DNA of 64,000 nucleotides from Sphingobium sp. EP60837 (GTDB lineage: Bacteria > Pseudomonadota > Alphaproteobacteria > Sphingomonadales > Sphingomonadaceae): NCBI RefSeq assembly GCF_001658005.1, contig NZ_CP015986.1:2295501-2359500 (forward strand). The letters run 5' to 3'. This document shows positions 63,149 to 64,000 of the stretch, in pieces. A program made the translations under genes and the position numbers. Each line of letters starts with the position of its first letter. Position 1 is the stretch's first letter. The notes beneath the pieces were generated by a model. The model made no database searches. It had not been told where the DNA came from and saw only the letters and a list, made by a program, of their open reading frames with translations.

Positions 63149-64000
<852 letters not shown>

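Overview
The window is GC-rich chromosomal DNA from an alphaproteobacterium, most likely a sphingomonad (Sphingobium/Sphingomonas type). The evidence is the UrcA-family protein, the GTRG-type alphaproteobacterial SOS operator (GTTC-N7-GTTC) in front of uvrA, TrcR (DUF1013), DUF1192, the poly-proline OmpA protein, dispersed REP-like palindromes, and a gene-transfer-agent (GTA) head-tail cluster in the same order as the Rhodobacter capsulatus RcGTA. No rRNA, tRNA, CRISPR array, integrase or transposase was seen.

Layout. 1-2 kb: an AT-richer accessory gene (SMC/OLD-like AAA ATPase with a TOPRIM/DUF4435-like C-terminus), frame-disrupted and cut by the window edge, downstream of uvrA. 2-5 kb: uvrA with an SOS box. 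5-8 kb: small sphingomonad genes, including UrcA, a ModE-type regulator, hypothetical proteins and a candidate small RNA. 8-10 kb: a sensory group of BLUF blue-light protein, tandem PilZ protein and a FixJ-like regulator with a degenerate receiver pocket. 10-16 kb: SDR oxidoreductase, putA and a thioredoxin-reductase-like flavoprotein. 16-19.7 kb: a 1245-residue RTX/cadherin-like secreted protein. 20-26.7 kb: housekeeping genes trmB, metK, lnt and a YqaA-type membrane protein, then a TonB-like protein and a GST.

26.8-42.8 kb: the GTA-type cluster. It holds small terminase, large terminase, portal, DUF6127-like protein, prohead protease, capsid, head-tail connectors, tail tube, tail chaperones, a short tape measure, an enlarged gp12 (non-contractile-tail-sheath/TIM-barrel-like region fused to DUF2460), the DUF2163 hub with four cysteines, NlpC/P60 peptidase, the gp15 tail-tip protein (broken by a one-base frameshift) and a DUF2793 protein. 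There are no integration, replication or lysis genes, which argues for a GTA rather than a prophage. Three apparent host genes (a YjaB-like acetyltransferase, a glycine-zipper secreted protein and a small secreted cysteine-containing protein) and many palindromic repeats lie between its modules. Hairpin-plus-U-tract structures sit just 5' of several module start codons.

43-64 kb: host genes. They are ompA-like, sodC, thpR, a BI-1 family membrane protein, GST, clpA, DUF1192, a quinone oxidoreductase, a coupled pair of LpxH-like phosphoesterase and GT4 glycosyltransferase, trcR, a fadD-like acyl-CoA ligase preceded by a perfect 26-bp palindrome, msrA, a lipoprotein, a Sua5-type tRNA modification enzyme, a DUF815 ATPase, a sugar dehydrogenase, a tightly overlapping marR - NlpC/P60 - argC operon, and a partial M17 aminopeptidase running off the right edge.
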